In this document: positions 1 to 9,257 of the stretch, piece after piece
Numbering within the stretch: the first letter of the stretch is position 1
Layout: each line of letters begins with the position of its first letter
NCBI RefSeq assembly: GCF_000521485.1
Contig: NZ_BAVS01000028.1
Coordinates: forward strand, 1-42,166
Length of the DNA stretch: 42,166 bases
Direction: 5' to 3'
Origin: Gracilibacillus boraciitolerans JCM 21714
GTDB taxonomy: Bacteria; Bacillota; Bacilli; Bacillales; Amphibacillaceae
The notes under the pieces: model-generated
Databases searched by the model: none
Seen by the model: the letters and a program-made list of their open reading frames with translations, nothing else
What the model was told of the DNA's origin: nothing
Program-made: the position numbers and the translations under genes

Positions 1-149
1 TACCGGGATTAAAAAACTGACGAGAGTGCATCTCATCGGTATTTAAAGCTTAAACTCTCGAATTAATGCATGATTGCCTATTTTGCGAGTGGACAAATTA
101 CCTAAACTTTTGCCTATCATATAGTGATAAGGAAGAGGAGGTAATCACA

Positions 150-593
150 TTGGACTCTATGTATCAAGCTAATTATGGAATATACGATGAGTACGGAAAC
201 ATGTATCAAGACTATCGTCAGCTACCATTCTTTCCTTTTTTACCTGGAATATTTCCTGGAGGTAATACACCGGGTCAAGGTGGACCACCAATTGGTCCTC
301 CACCAGGTCAGGGACAACAATCTGGTCCCCCCCCAACTAGTCCACCACCACAGTTTGTTCCACAGCAGGCATCACAATCAGGGAGTGGAGCACAACTTTT
401 TGCAGTTGATCCAGGTTCAATAAGAGGGTGTCTATTTCGCTTCACGTATATATGGTTAAATCGTTTCAATGCTTTTTGGTTCTATCCTACTTATGTGGGA
501 AGAAGATCGGTGGCAGGTTACCGGTGGACAGGATTTAACTGGGTATATTTTGGTATTGATCTCGATCGAATTCAATCTTTTACATGTGTTTAA
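150..593 (+). CDS. Pro/Gly-rich coat-like protein with conserved aromatic C-terminus
   Basis: About 147 residues. The first third is Tyr-rich (MYQANYGIYDEYGN), the middle is a low-complexity Pro/Gly/Gln segment (PPIGPPPGQGQQSG), and the last 60 residues form a compact aromatic domain (DPGSIRGCLFRFTYIWL ... YVGRRSVAGYRW) ending in Cys-Val. I chose TTG at 150 because a strong GGAGGT lies 7 bases upstream; the frame is open back to 66 but has no ribosome site there. A low-complexity Pro/Gly region joined to an aromatic domain resembles small spore-surface proteins of Bacillaceae, but I do not recognise a named family. An 8-base C run at 327-334 encodes three prolines and may be lengthened by 3. 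A terminator follows. Function is inferred and unsure. Confidence 0.6.
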   Translation: MDSMYQANYGIYDEYGNMYQDYRQLPFFPFLPGIFPGGNTPGQGGPPIGPPPGQGQQSGPPPTSPPPQFVPQQASQSGSGAQLFAVDPGSIRGCLFRFTYIWLNRFNAFWFYPTYVGRRSVAGYRWTGFNWVYFGIDLDRIQSFTCV

Positions 594-643
594 AAATATC
601 TGTTCATGCGAGCGAATACTAAATTTTTGTTTACTCATTCTGT

Positions 644-680
644 AGAGGCATAAATCGTCAGACGATTTGTGCCTCTTTGT
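644..680 (+). terminator. Rho-independent terminator
   Basis: A long hairpin with arms AGAGGCA-AAATCGT and ACGATTT-TGCCTCT, one mispair, then a short T stretch. It follows the coat-like gene. The rest of 594-845 holds only an 8-base C run (719-726) and no gene I can support. Confidence 0.8.
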
Positions 681-845
681 TATGGTTGAAATTTATCATG
701 CGCTAACCGTCCGTAAAACCCCCCCCACTGATTGAAGTCTCACTTTATACTTATCTTTGAGATGTAATGATAGACAATAGGGGGCATAAAATTAAAATTA
801 ATGGTACAGTTAGATGGAATAATTTTAAAAAAGCAGGTGAAAAAC

Positions 846-1223
846 ATGATTGAGATTAAATCATCAAAAATTAGTGATGGAGAATTTAATAGAGGAGTAT
901 TTGCTACGTGTGATATTGAAAAAGGCAAGCTTATACACGAAGCACCGGTCATTGCTTATCCAAATGATCAGCATCAGCATATTGAAAAGACGTTACTCGC
1001 GGATTATGCATTTGAGTACGGAATAAATCACTCTGCAATTCTGCTTGGTTATGGAATGTTGTTTAATCATTCTTATCAGCCTAATGCAAATTATGAGATT
1101 AACTTTGATAATCACACATTTGAATTCTACGCTTATACAGATATCAAAGCAGGTGATGAGATTTTAATTAATTATAACGGTGACGTTGATATAGACGATC
1201 CATTATGGTTTGATCAAGAGTAG
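846..1223 (+). CDS. Small SET-domain protein
   Basis: 125 residues, almost nothing but a SET domain. Recognisable pieces in order: the N-terminal RGVFAT strand near residue 18, the NHSYQPNA motif (family NHSxxPN) near residue 77, and GDEILINY near residue 107, the C-terminal SAM/lysine-channel segment. SET proteins transfer methyl groups from SAM to protein lysines; short bacterial versions are known but substrates are mostly undefined. The start is ATG 846, with AGGTGA just upstream; the open frame from 801 has no ribosome site. No pre-SET or post-SET cysteine cluster is present. It appears to be monocistronic, with the czrA-czcD unit convergent to it. The family call is firm, the substrate unknown. 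Confidence 0.8.
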   Translation: MIEIKSSKISDGEFNRGVFATCDIEKGKLIHEAPVIAYPNDQHQHIEKTLLADYAFEYGINHSAILLGYGMLFNHSYQPNANYEINFDNHTFEFYAYTDIKAGDEILINYNGDVDIDDPLWFDQE

Positions 1224-1305
1224 AAAAGAATGAGTAATGTAATAAAACATACTACTTTAACAAAAAAAGGTAGCGAAAAACATTAATAATAAGTAGTATA
1301 GAAAG

Positions 1306-1343
1306 GGATATAAGATGCAATAAAGGCATTGCAACTTATATCC
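1306..1343 (-). terminator. Hairpin downstream of czrA
   Basis: Near-perfect inverted repeat GGATATAAG-TGCAAT / ATTGCA-CTTATATCC between the convergent SET gene and czrA. The T run is weak, so termination is likely but not certain. Confidence 0.6.
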
Positions 1344-1355
1344 GCATGTGAACTG

Positions 1356-1664
1356 TTAATGATGTGTAGCGTGGTCAATTGATTGCTGTAAGATTTTCAT
1401 CACGTGTTCGTCGTCTTGGGAATAATAAATTGTTTTGCCATCACGGCGATACTTAACTAAACGTAAATTTTTTAAAAAGCGAAGTTGATGGGAGACATTA
1501 GACTGATTTAGGTCTAATGTCTCCGCTATTTTGTTAACAGATAATTCTTCTTCAAATAGTAAATGTAAAATTCGAATTCTTGTAGGATCACTTAGTGCCT
1601 TAAAGGTTTGTGATACTAAAAATAAAGTTTCCTCGTCAAGTTCGTATTGGCTTTCATCTGCCAT
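1356..1664 (-). CDS. czrA: ArsR-family metal sensor, CzrA-like repressor
   Basis: 102 residues, a winged-helix ArsR/SmtB protein. It contains [13 protein letters not shown] and the recognition helix [15 protein letters not shown], and ends in DHATHH. The last alpha-helix with Asp and His ligands is the alpha5 metal site of zinc/cobalt sensors such as CzrA and SmtB. The start is the ATG at 1664, preceded by AAAGGAG at an 8-base spacing; an upstream in-frame GTG would overlap the ribosome site. It lies 13 bases after czcD on the same strand, so the two are probably co-transcribed from the operator at 2617-2636. The metal (Zn, Co or Ni) cannot be fixed from sequence. Confidence 0.85.
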   Translation of the reverse strand: MADESQYELDEETLFLVSQTFKALSDPTRIRILHLLFEEELSVNKIAETLDLNQSNVSHQLRFLKNLRLVKYRRDGKTIYYSQDDEHVMKILQQSIDHATHH

Positions 1665-1677
1665 TTTAACCACTCCT

Positions 1678-2595
1678 TTAATTACAACAATCTTCCTCTT
1701 TTTCTATTTCAGCATCAATACCTTCGATTTGAATCGTAGTGTGATGCAGAGAAAATGAATCATGTAATAATTTAGAGGCTCGTTTTAACAGAGCGTCTCG
1801 ATCTGTATCTTGTTCTACTACCATATGGCAGCATAGTGCTGGAAAGTCAGAAGTAATTGTCCAAACATGTAAATCATGTATGTTGATGACTCCATCCAGC
1901 TGAGTTAACATATTTTCTACTTCCACATAGGATAAATTATTTGGAGTTCCTTCCATTAAGATGTGTAAGGAATCTTTAGTGATACGGTATCCGCTAACTA
2001 AAATGAGCATCGCAACAATAATGCTGGCGATCGGGTCTGCTATATTCCAATTGAACAGTAAAATTAGTATACCTGCTATGATGGCTCCAACTGAACCAAG
2101 TAAATCCCCTAAAACATGTAATAAAGCACTCCGTAAATTTAAATTACCTTTTGTATCACCATTGTACATTAAAATATATGCGACAATAATATTTACGATT
2201 AAACCAGTAACTGCTATCCAAAGCATCATAGGACTAACATTAGGAGGTTCTAAAAAGCGATGGTATGCTTCATAAAAAATATATATCGAGATTGCTAAGA
2301 GAGTGATACCATTAATAAATGCCGCTAAAATCTCAAATCGTTTATACCCAAATGTTTTGTCAGCATTGGCAGCTTTTTCACTTAATTTAAAAGCAAATAA
2401 GCTTAAACCTAATGCAAAGGCATCACTTAACATGTGTCCAGCATCGGATAATAAGGCTAAACTGTTTGTCAGAATACCACCAATTATTTCCACAATCATA
2501 AAAGTGAAAATAAATATAAAACTAATCAGTAACGCTTTTTTGTTATTGGTATGATGATGATCATGTGCATGGTCATGTCCGTGTGAATGTGCCAA
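1678..2595 (-). CDS. czcD: Cation diffusion facilitator, CzcD-type Zn/Cd/Co exporter
   Basis: 305 residues, normal for the family. The N-terminus is His-rich ([13 protein letters not shown]), followed by six membrane segments. The two transport-site motifs are DAGHMLSD in TM2 and HVLGDLLGS in TM5, the HxxxD pairs typical of zinc-type CDF proteins. The C-terminal cytoplasmic domain carries HDLHVWTI. It ends in EEDCCN, a possible extra metal-binding tail. TTG at 2595 is preferred because AAGGAG sits at proper spacing; an upstream GTG overlaps that site. First gene of a unit with czrA, under a CzrA-like operator. It should export excess divalent metal in exchange for protons. Confidence 0.9.
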   Translation of the reverse strand: MAHSHGHDHAHDHHHTNNKKALLISFIFIFTFMIVEIIGGILTNSLALLSDAGHMLSDAFALGLSLFAFKLSEKAANADKTFGYKRFEILAAFINGITLLAISIYIFYEAYHRFLEPPNVSPMMLWIAVTGLIVNIIVAYILMYNGDTKGNLNLRSALLHVLGDLLGSVGAIIAGILILLFNWNIADPIASIIVAMLILVSGYRITKDSLHILMEGTPNNLSYVEVENMLTQLDGVINIHDLHVWTITSDFPALCCHMVVEQDTDRDALLKRASKLLHDSFSLHHTTIQIEGIDAEIEKEEDCCN

Positions 2596-2616
2596 TTTTA
2601 ACACTCCTTTTTATAT

Positions 2617-2636
2617 ATATGAACATATATTCATAT
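2617..2636. promoter_or_regulatory. CzrA/ArsR-type operator upstream of czcD
   Basis: ATATGAACATATATTCATAT is an imperfect 20-base palindrome with one mismatch between the arms. It closely matches the ATATGAAC...TTCATAT operators bound by SmtB/CzrA repressors, and lies just upstream of the czcD ribosome site. Self-repression of the czcD-czrA unit is the natural inference. Confidence 0.75.
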
Positions 2637-2703
2637 TATAAAATGAGAGATGAAAATGTGCAAGAAATTTTTGAAGTGTTCAGAAAAAGCAAAAGGTGTC
2701 TAA

Positions 2704-2733
2704 TAAAAATAGTGACTAGAAATGCTAGTCACT
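2704..2733 (-). terminator. Terminator of the chromate-transporter gene
   Basis: Perfect 9-base arms AGTGACTAG / CTAGTCACT with a 5-base loop, read on the minus strand into a T-rich tail. The hairpin overlaps the stop codon of chrA. Confidence 0.8.
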
Positions 2734-3930
2734 AGATGGGCAAATATGGTAGTAGGATGCCGCCAATTAGACCAATGATAACAATAATCCATGATGGTAA
2801 CTTCCAGAATGCTAATAAACTAAAAAGGATGACGGCTAAGATAAAATCTTTTGTTTCTGTGATAGTACTAGTCCATATTGGTTGATAGAAGGCAGCAATT
2901 AAAAGACCCACCACAGCAGCATTAACACTAATAAGGGCACCACGAATAGATGGAATCTGACGCAATGCGTTCCAAAATGGAAGTGTACCTATTATTAATA
3001 AAAATGCTGGTAAGAAAATAGCAAAAGTGGCTAGAAGTCCTCCAGGAATACCAGCAATTATAGTTCCTAAATAAGCGGCAAATGTAAATAGTGGACCAGG
3101 CACTGCTTGGGCGGCTCCATAACCAGCTAAGAATTCTTGCTCCGTCATCCACCCAGCAGGGACAAATTCCTGTTCAAGTAATGGTAAAACAACATGACCG
3201 CCCCCCCAAATACAAGAGCACCAGACCGATAAAAACTATCAAACATTGCAAGCCATTGCCAGTCGCTTGCTTGATTGACAAGTGGTAAGATGATTAATAA
3301 CAAAAAGAATAAAGAAATACATATTATAGCCATTTTCTTAGATAAAGTTAAATGAATAGTAATCGTTTCTTCCTTCTTCTCTTGTTGTTGAAAGAAGACT
3401 ATACCAATCAATGCGGAAACGAGAATAATTACCACTTGTGTCATTGTGGTTTGCCAGACTAGCATGCTCACAACAGCAAGTATTGCAATAGCTTTTCTAG
3501 AAAGGTCTGGTGTAAGCTTGGCGCCCATTCCGATAATAGCGTGTGCCACAACTGCCACTGCAACAATTTTCAAACCCTGAATAAAACTTGCATCATAAAA
3601 TGAAAATTGGTGAAGTGCTAAAGCAAAGAGGATTAAGACAATGACAGAAGGTAAGGTAAACCCTAGAAAGGCGAGAATACCTCCTAAAACACCACCACGT
3701 ATAATTCCGATCCCAATCCCTACTTGACTGCTGGCGGGTCCAGGTAAGAACTGACACAATGCAACTAAATCTGCATATGCTTTTTCATCTAACCACTTTT
3801 TTCTTCGAACATACTCTTCATGGAAATAACCTAGATGTGCAATAGGACCTCCAAAGGAAGTGAAACCTAACCTTGTGGCAATCCATAAGATAATTAAATA
3901 ATCCTGAAAACTGTTTTTCTGAGTAATCAT
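2732..3930 (-). CDS. chrA: Chromate transporter (CHR family), frameshifted
   Basis: About 400 residues once joined: two homologous CHR domains, the N-terminal half in one frame (3930 to about 3205) and the C-terminal half in another. The N-half has FTSFGGPIAHLGYFHEEY and FLPGPASSQVGIGIG; the second half has GYGAAQAVPGPLFTF. These are the repeated (S/F)FGGP and PGP motifs of CHR transporters, which move chromate or related anions. The frame breaks at a 7-base C run (3201-3207): five bases restore FGGGHVVLPLLEQEF and fuse the halves. Some Bacillus carry two separate short CHR genes, but here the join gives continuous conserved sequence, so a single long-chain protein is more likely. GGAGT precedes ATG 3930. 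Confidence 0.8.
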
Positions 3931-4014
3931 TATTTACTCCTAATTATGATTTTGTTCTATACAGTATACCAATCTTCATAGAAACCAGACAAGTATATTC
4001 ATATAAAATTTTTG

Positions 4015-5032
4015 TTAAAATTGAATGATAAAGATAAGTACAGCTAATATGACAATGACAATACTTACAGCGATTAATGAATATGTTTTTGAGGTATTTG
4101 CTACTTGGATTTCACTCCAATTAATTGGCTGAATCCTGCTTGTCCAGAACACAATAATAGCCGAGCAGAGAATAGCACTAATATTGACTAATAATAGAAG
4201 AAGGGGGGGCGTTAAAGCTTGTTCAAATTCCAAGGCACAAAGCATCATCCCGAGTACAACAGCTGGTGGTAATAATGCAACAGAAACCATTACACCGACC
4301 AAGGCTTCAGAGACCCTTTTTGCAAAAGACATAGCTCCTGCTGTTCCTGCTGCAAGCGCCACGACTATATCCATGAGTTCAATATTGGTTCTCGCAAAAA
4401 ATTCGTCACTATTTATCGGTAAAGGGAAAATAAAACCAAAAATAATGGCAATCCCGATTGGAATAGCTAAGCCATATAAAGAGGTCATCGCGGAATTCTT
4501 CATTAATTTATAATCACCCAATGTAGCAGCAAAAGACAAAGCTGTAAAAGGACCAATCAGGGGGGGAGCAATCACCATTGCGCCAATAACTATTGCTGCA
4601 CTATCCTTAACAATCCCTGCTGTAGCTACCCCCCCAGCAGAAAGAACAAGCATCCAAATATAGTTGACACTTGTCTTGCTAGAAGAGTGCACCACATTAT
4701 ATAATTCATGACGACTGGCACGGGTGATTTCTTTTTGTTTTTCCTTAGGGTCCTCTTCCTTTACATCTTCTTCCTGATCGGGTTCTATCCTTGGCAGGTA
4801 AGTCGAAATATTATACAGAAGTGCACGGACTTCTTTTTGATTCTTGTCATTTACTTCTAAAAAATTTAAAAATTTCTTCGGTGTATTTTTTCTTTATCAG
4901 TATTTTTACTAACTCCTCTTTATCAGTAATTTGTGTGTGCCATTTTTCAATGACATGAAATTCTTCTATTTCGGATAGAAAAGCATCTAGTCGATTAATT
5001 GGTATATAAATTTCAATAAGCTGCAGTTCCAT
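4015..5032 (-). CDS. DUF389 (TIGR00341-type) membrane protein, frameshifted
   Basis: An N-terminal cytoplasmic domain of about 110 residues (MELQLIEIYIPINRLDAF) followed by at least six membrane segments with the DUF389 core KDSAAIVIGAMVIAP. The frame breaks at a 6-base A run (4859-4864); five restore KFLEVNDKNQKEVRALLYN and join the two parts. Three G/C heptamers (4203, 4560, 4629) each add one residue: VIAPPLIGP where the family has a single Pro, SAGGVATAG, and LTPPLL. The function of DUF389 is not established. It starts 15 bases after the SDR gene on the same strand and may be the last gene of the two-component operon. Confidence 0.75.
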
Positions 5033-5047
5033 GATGCCAGTCCCTTC

Positions 5048-5764
5048 TTAGTGTTCATAAATCATTTTTCTTGTCATCCCACCGTCTATCACAAAATTTT
5101 CGCCATTAATAAAATTATTCGCAGGATCCGTTAGAAATAGACATGCACGGGCAACGTCTTCAGGTTTACCAACACGTTTAGATGGATGTTGTTCATGATC
5201 AATCTCCCGCAACTTCTCGTAATTCGTATTTTGAATCCATCCAGGGCTAATCGCGTTGCTTGTAATATGGTCCTCTTGTAATGTCATAGCTAACGCATGT
5301 GTTAAGGCAAAAATCCCACCTTTACTTGCCGCATAGCTTTCGGTATTTGCTTCTGACATAAAAGCACGAGTAGAAGCAATATGAACAAGACTTCCACCAT
5401 TTGCCTGCTGACGCATGATTCTAGCCGCTTGTTGAGAACATAAAAAAACGCTGCGTAAATTTGTGTTTAGCACTCGATCCCATTCTTCTAATGAAATATC
5501 ATAAAAGTCACCAAAGGATGATATACCTGCATTATTAATAAGAATGTCAAGCTGATCATATTGTTCTTTTATATAAGCAAATAGTCGATTAATATCGCTT
5601 GGATTACTCACATCTGTTTTGTAAAAGTGTACCGATTCTTCAGAGGGCTTCACTATATCCGCAACAATTACTGTTGCTCCTTCTTCTTGATATGCTTTAG
5701 CAATTGCTTTTCCTATTCCATTTGCTCCGCCTGTAACAACGACTACTTTATCTTGATAACGCAT
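5048..5764 (-). CDS. Short-chain dehydrogenase/reductase
   Basis: 238 residues, a complete classical SDR. The cofactor site GGANGIGKAIA is near residue 12, NNAGISS near residue 76, then the catalytic Ser (HIAST), Tyr-x3-Lys (YAASKGG) near residue 143 and the SPGWIQ segment. The C-terminus (FINGENFVIDGGMTRK) matches enzymes such as glucose or polyol dehydrogenases, but the substrate cannot be read from sequence. Its ATG at 5764 overlaps the end of the sensor kinase by 17 bases, so translation is probably coupled. A metabolic enzyme tightly coupled to a two-component system is unusual. The gene is intact. Confidence 0.85.
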   Translation of the reverse strand: MRYQDKVVVVTGGANGIGKAIAKAYQEEGATVIVADIVKPSEESVHFYKTDVSNPSDINRLFAYIKEQYDQLDILINNAGISSFGDFYDISLEEWDRVLNTNLRSVFLCSQQAARIMRQQANGGSLVHIASTRAFMSEANTESYAASKGGIFALTHALAMTLQEDHITSNAISPGWIQNTNYEKLREIDHEQHPSKRVGKPEDVARACLFLTDPANNFINGENFVIDGGMTRKMIYEH

Positions 5765-7168
5765 TATACTGTTTCTCCTCCTCTGTAGGGAATCTTAATG
5801 TAATAGCTGTTCCCTTGTCTATTTCACTCTCTACCTGGATGCTGCCATCATGCATTTCAACTAAATTTTTTACGATCGAGAGTCCCAGTCCTGTACCACC
5901 ATTAGCTCTTGAACGAGATTTATCTACGCGATAGAAGCGTTCAAATAGATATGGGATATCTTCTTGTTTGATGCCAATACCTGTATCTTCCACACGAATG
6001 ATTACATCTTTCCTTTCTTCTTGCACTGTTAATGTTATTTTACCCTTTTCCGTGTAACGTACCGCATTTTCCACTAAGTTAGTTAAAACCTGATCCAATC
6101 TGCTTTTATCTGCAAATAAATATACGGTATTTTCAGGCTGGTTAAGATGCATCGTCAGTCCTTTTTCTGAAGCTCTAAACTGGGAACGTTTAAGCATTTC
6201 TTCTGCTAACTTGTTAATATTAATGTCCTCTTTATTGAGATCTATCTTACCTTCTTCAATTTTTGATAAGTCCATAAGATCATCCATCAGGTCACTTATA
6301 TGATCTGTTTCATTTTCGATTATTTCCAGAAATTCATCTTTTTCTTCTTTATTTTGGTACATTTCATGGCGTACTGCATTGGCATAACCTTTTACATAGG
6401 TAAGTGGCGTTTTTAATTCATGGGTAATATTTGAGAAAAATTCATTGCGATTTGTCTGATATCTTTCTAACGTTTCTGACAGATGGTTTATGGCATGTGC
6501 AAGTGATCCAATTTCATCATTTGCTTTATAATCTACCCGTAAAGAGAAGTTTTTCTTTTCTGCTATTTGTTTTGCAACTTTCTCCATTTCAATAAGGGGG
6601 GGTGCACCTAATTTTTTTGAAATAAAGAAAGTAAACCCTATGGCCAACACAACGGCACCTAAACTAGCCAAAATAACTAAAAAGATAATATTGTGAATCG
6701 AATTACTAATAAGACCGAAGGAAGAAAATAAGACGACACTGCCATTTGTTCCATTTTGATTAATGATTGGCTGGGCAACCTTCAGATAGGTAGATCCATT
6801 AGATGTAAATTCTTTTACAATGGTTTCACCACGTTTCAATTGCATAATTTCGTTGCTTGTTAATGTCTTATCTGTAAGGTCTTCTTGCCAATTTGTTTGC
6901 AATAGTTTAGTGCCTTCTTGATCTAAAATAACGGCACTTGTATCTGTCATTTCTGTCAGATGTTCTAATAATTGTAGGTTTTCCGAATCATCTAAGTCAG
7001 TTACCTGATTGGCATATTTTTCAGATAACTGAACGAGTTGTGTTTCAGTCTGATTTATCGAGTAATTTAAAATAAGTTGCAAGATGATATACCAAGTGGG
7101 ATCAATATAATAAGCTGTAAGAATAAAATGGTTGCTCCCAGTTTAAAAATCACACTATTTAGTTTCAT
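5748..7168 (-). CDS. Sensor histidine kinase, frameshifted in TM1
   Basis: About 470 residues if the ATG at 7168 is used. TM1 lies in the first 30 residues (KLGATILFLQLIILIPLG), then an extracellular sensor of about 120 residues, TM2 (FLVILASLGAVVLAIGFTFF), a HAMP domain, the H box NITHELKTPLTYVKGY, the N box TNLVENAVRYT, and G boxes DTGIGI and GGTGLGLSI. The ATG at 7168 overlaps the stop of the restored response regulator (ATGA). One base is missing near 7090: adding it joins TM1 to the open frame from 7082. A 7-base G run at 6596 gives GAPPLIEME where GAPLIEME is expected at the start of HAMP. The ligand is unknown. Confidence 0.85.
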
Positions 7169-7862
7169 GGTTCCCCCTCCCAATCGAATTTATATCCAAC
7201 TCCCCCCCATACGGTCTGCAGTGCTGATAAGAAATGCCAGCTTTCTTTAATTTATCTCTTACATAGCGAACATGGGAGTCAACAGTGCGTATATCTACTA
7301 TTTCATCCAATCCCCCCCAAATTAAATCCAATAGTTGTTCTCTCGTATATACTCGATTTGGATGGGAGGCAAGTAAATACAGGACATCAAATTCTTTTGG
7401 ACTGTATTTCACCTCATTTTTATCCACTGTGACCGTACGTGAAATCGGATCAATTCGTAATTCTCCATATAATAGTGAACTTTCGTTATTTATATTTTCT
7501 TTGTAAAAATGGCGGAGCTGCACTTGAATCCGTGCCAGTAGTTCCACAGGTTCAAATGGTTTTACAACATAATCATCTGCTCCGATAGTTAAGCCTTCTA
7601 CCTTTTGCGAGGTATTATTTAATGCTGTTAATAAAATGATTGGAACGCCTGGCTTGACGGTTTTCATTTGTTTACATGCTTCCATCCCGTCCAGTTCAGG
7701 CATCATAATATCTAATAGAACAATGTCAATTGCTTGGTTTTGTAAGATTTGAATCGCCTTTATTCCATTTTCCGCTTCTACTATTTCATAGTCTTTCCTT
7801 AAATATAATTTTAACATGGTTCTCATTTGTAATTCATCATCGACAATAAGTATGGTTGTCAT
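7165..7862 (-). CDS. OmpR-family response regulator, frameshifted at the 3' end
   Basis: A receiver domain (DDE at residues 8-10, phospho-acceptor Asp51 in LLDIMMPELDG, Lys in VVKPFEP) is followed by a winged-helix domain (RIDPISRTV, YSPKEFDVLYLLASHP, DIRTVDSHV). The open frame ends in an unconserved tail, but adding one base near 7224 gives the invariant OmpR ending LQTVWGGVGYKFDWEG and a stop that overlaps the kinase start. C heptamers at 7202 and 7312 probably each add one Gly. The first gene of a kinase-SDR-DUF389 run. The upstream region 7863-8247 is shared with the divergent qoxA. Confidence 0.85.
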
Positions 7863-7984
7863 CGCTATCCCTCACATTACATACATCAATTTATACCCTA
7901 CTCAAATAGTATAGAAAAATTCATAATTAGTAAAACACAGAGTGCTTAACATTCAACATTACATGGATAGTATATCCAAACTTA

Positions 7985-8040
7985 ATTTGAAAGTGTGTTA
8001 AGTGGGAGCTTTTGCCTTACACTCAGCATACTTTCAAAAT
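7985..8040. other. Long inverted repeat in the intergenic region before qoxA
   Basis: The arms TTTGAAAGT and ACTTTCAAA enclose a second nested pair, GTGTTAAG and CTTACAC, around a central loop. This is the only structured element I see in 7863-8247, which also carries the promoters of the divergent response regulator and qoxA. No T run follows, so an operator or 5' leader structure is as likely as a terminator. Confidence 0.45.
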
Positions 8041-8247
8041 TGTTACTATTTCGCAGGGTATGTCTTTATTTCGGATAAATAAGAATAATATTTTTGGTGA
8101 GATAATTTATGAACAATTTATGACAATAGTTGTTTCATCATAATTTCATCATATTTATCTGTCAGAATAAAAAGTAGTTGTAACATAACTTTTTTAACTA
8201 AATGGTATGCAAAGTATAGAAATGTTTCAAATGAGAGGAGAAACTCC

Positions 8248-9240
8248 ATGAAGGCAATGAAGAAACTCATATATTTATTAACCTTATTGGTAATACCTAT
8301 TTTTTTGGCGGGGTGTGAGTCAAAACTATTAGTCTTTGATCCAAAGGGACCAGTAGCCAGAAGTTTAACAGATTTAATTGTGTATTCGATTATCTTAATG
8401 TTAGTAATTGTTCTTGTTGTTTTTGTTTTGTTTGTTTATATTATTTGGAAATATCGTGTGCGAAAAGATGACGCTGATTTTGAACCCAAAGAGGAAAAAG
8501 GGAATCATTGGTTGGAGATTACCTGGTTCACAATTCCTGTCATCATTGTTATAGCCCTGATGATTCCAACAGCAAAAACTATATATGAGGTTGAAAATAT
8601 TCCTCAAGGATACGAAGAAGAAGAACCACTTGTGATCCATGTAACATCGGCTGATTGGAAGTGGATTTTTAGCTATCCTGAACAAGATATTGAGACAGTG
8701 AATTATATTAATATCCCGGCAGATCATCCTATACAGTTTAAGATGACATCTGCAGGAACGATGCAGTCTTTTTGGGTGCCTGAATTAGGTGGTCAAAAAT
8801 ACACGATGGCCAATATGCAAACAAACCTTTTCTTAGTTGCAGATAAGCCAGGTTCCTTTTATGGACGTAATACAAGCTTTAATGGCAGAGGATATGCCCA
8901 TATGGAATTCGAAGTACAAGCCCAAACGAAAGAAGATTTTAATGAATGGGTAAATGATGTCAAAACAACTGCCATGGATTTAACAGAAGAAAAATATGGT
9001 GAAATCTTAGAACCGGGAAATCTTGGTAGAATGACTTTCAATAACACACATTTAGAATGGATTGATCATGCCCATGGTGGTTCTGAAAAATATATTGATC
9101 CGGAGTTATATCGGATCACTCATGGTGATGGGAAGCATGAAGAAGATAAGGAAGAAACAGAGGTGCAAACCGAAGAGAGTCATACAGAAGTAGAGGAAGA
9201 AACGAGTGATTCTGCAGATACAGCTCACTCACATCATTAA
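8248..9240 (+). CDS. qoxA: Quinol oxidase aa3-type, subunit II
   Basis: 330 residues. A lipoprotein signal with lipobox LAGC is followed by two membrane helices (about residues 40-65 and 85-105) and the extracellular cupredoxin-like domain. The stretch [18 protein letters not shown] is characteristic of QoxA. The Cys-x3-Cys copper A site of cytochrome c oxidases is absent, so electrons come from menaquinol. After about residue 285 there is an acidic tail ending in HSHH, longer than I would expect and perhaps an adaptation to high pH or salt. GAGAGGAG precedes ATG 8248. First gene of qoxABCD. Confidence 0.92.
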   Translation: MKAMKKLIYLLTLLVIPIFLAGCESKLLVFDPKGPVARSLTDLIVYSIILMLVIVLVVFVLFVYIIWKYRVRKDDADFEPKEEKGNHWLEITWFTIPVIIVIALMIPTAKTIYEVENIPQGYEEEEPLVIHVTSADWKWIFSYPEQDIETVNYINIPADHPIQFKMTSAGTMQSFWVPELGGQKYTMANMQTNLFLVADKPGSFYGRNTSFNGRGYAHMEFEVQAQTKEDFNEWVNDVKTTAMDLTEEKYGEILEPGNLGRMTFNNTHLEWIDHAHGGSEKYIDPELYRITHGDGKHEEDKEETEVQTEESHTEVEEETSDSADTAHSHH

Positions 9241-9257
9241 TAGAGGTGGTGAAAGAC

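Noticed and set aside
2732-3930. Two separate short-chain chromate transporter genes
   Set aside because: Separate paired CHR genes exist in Bacillus, but the conserved FGGGHVV segment spans the break and reads through when the C run is shortened, so one gene is more likely.
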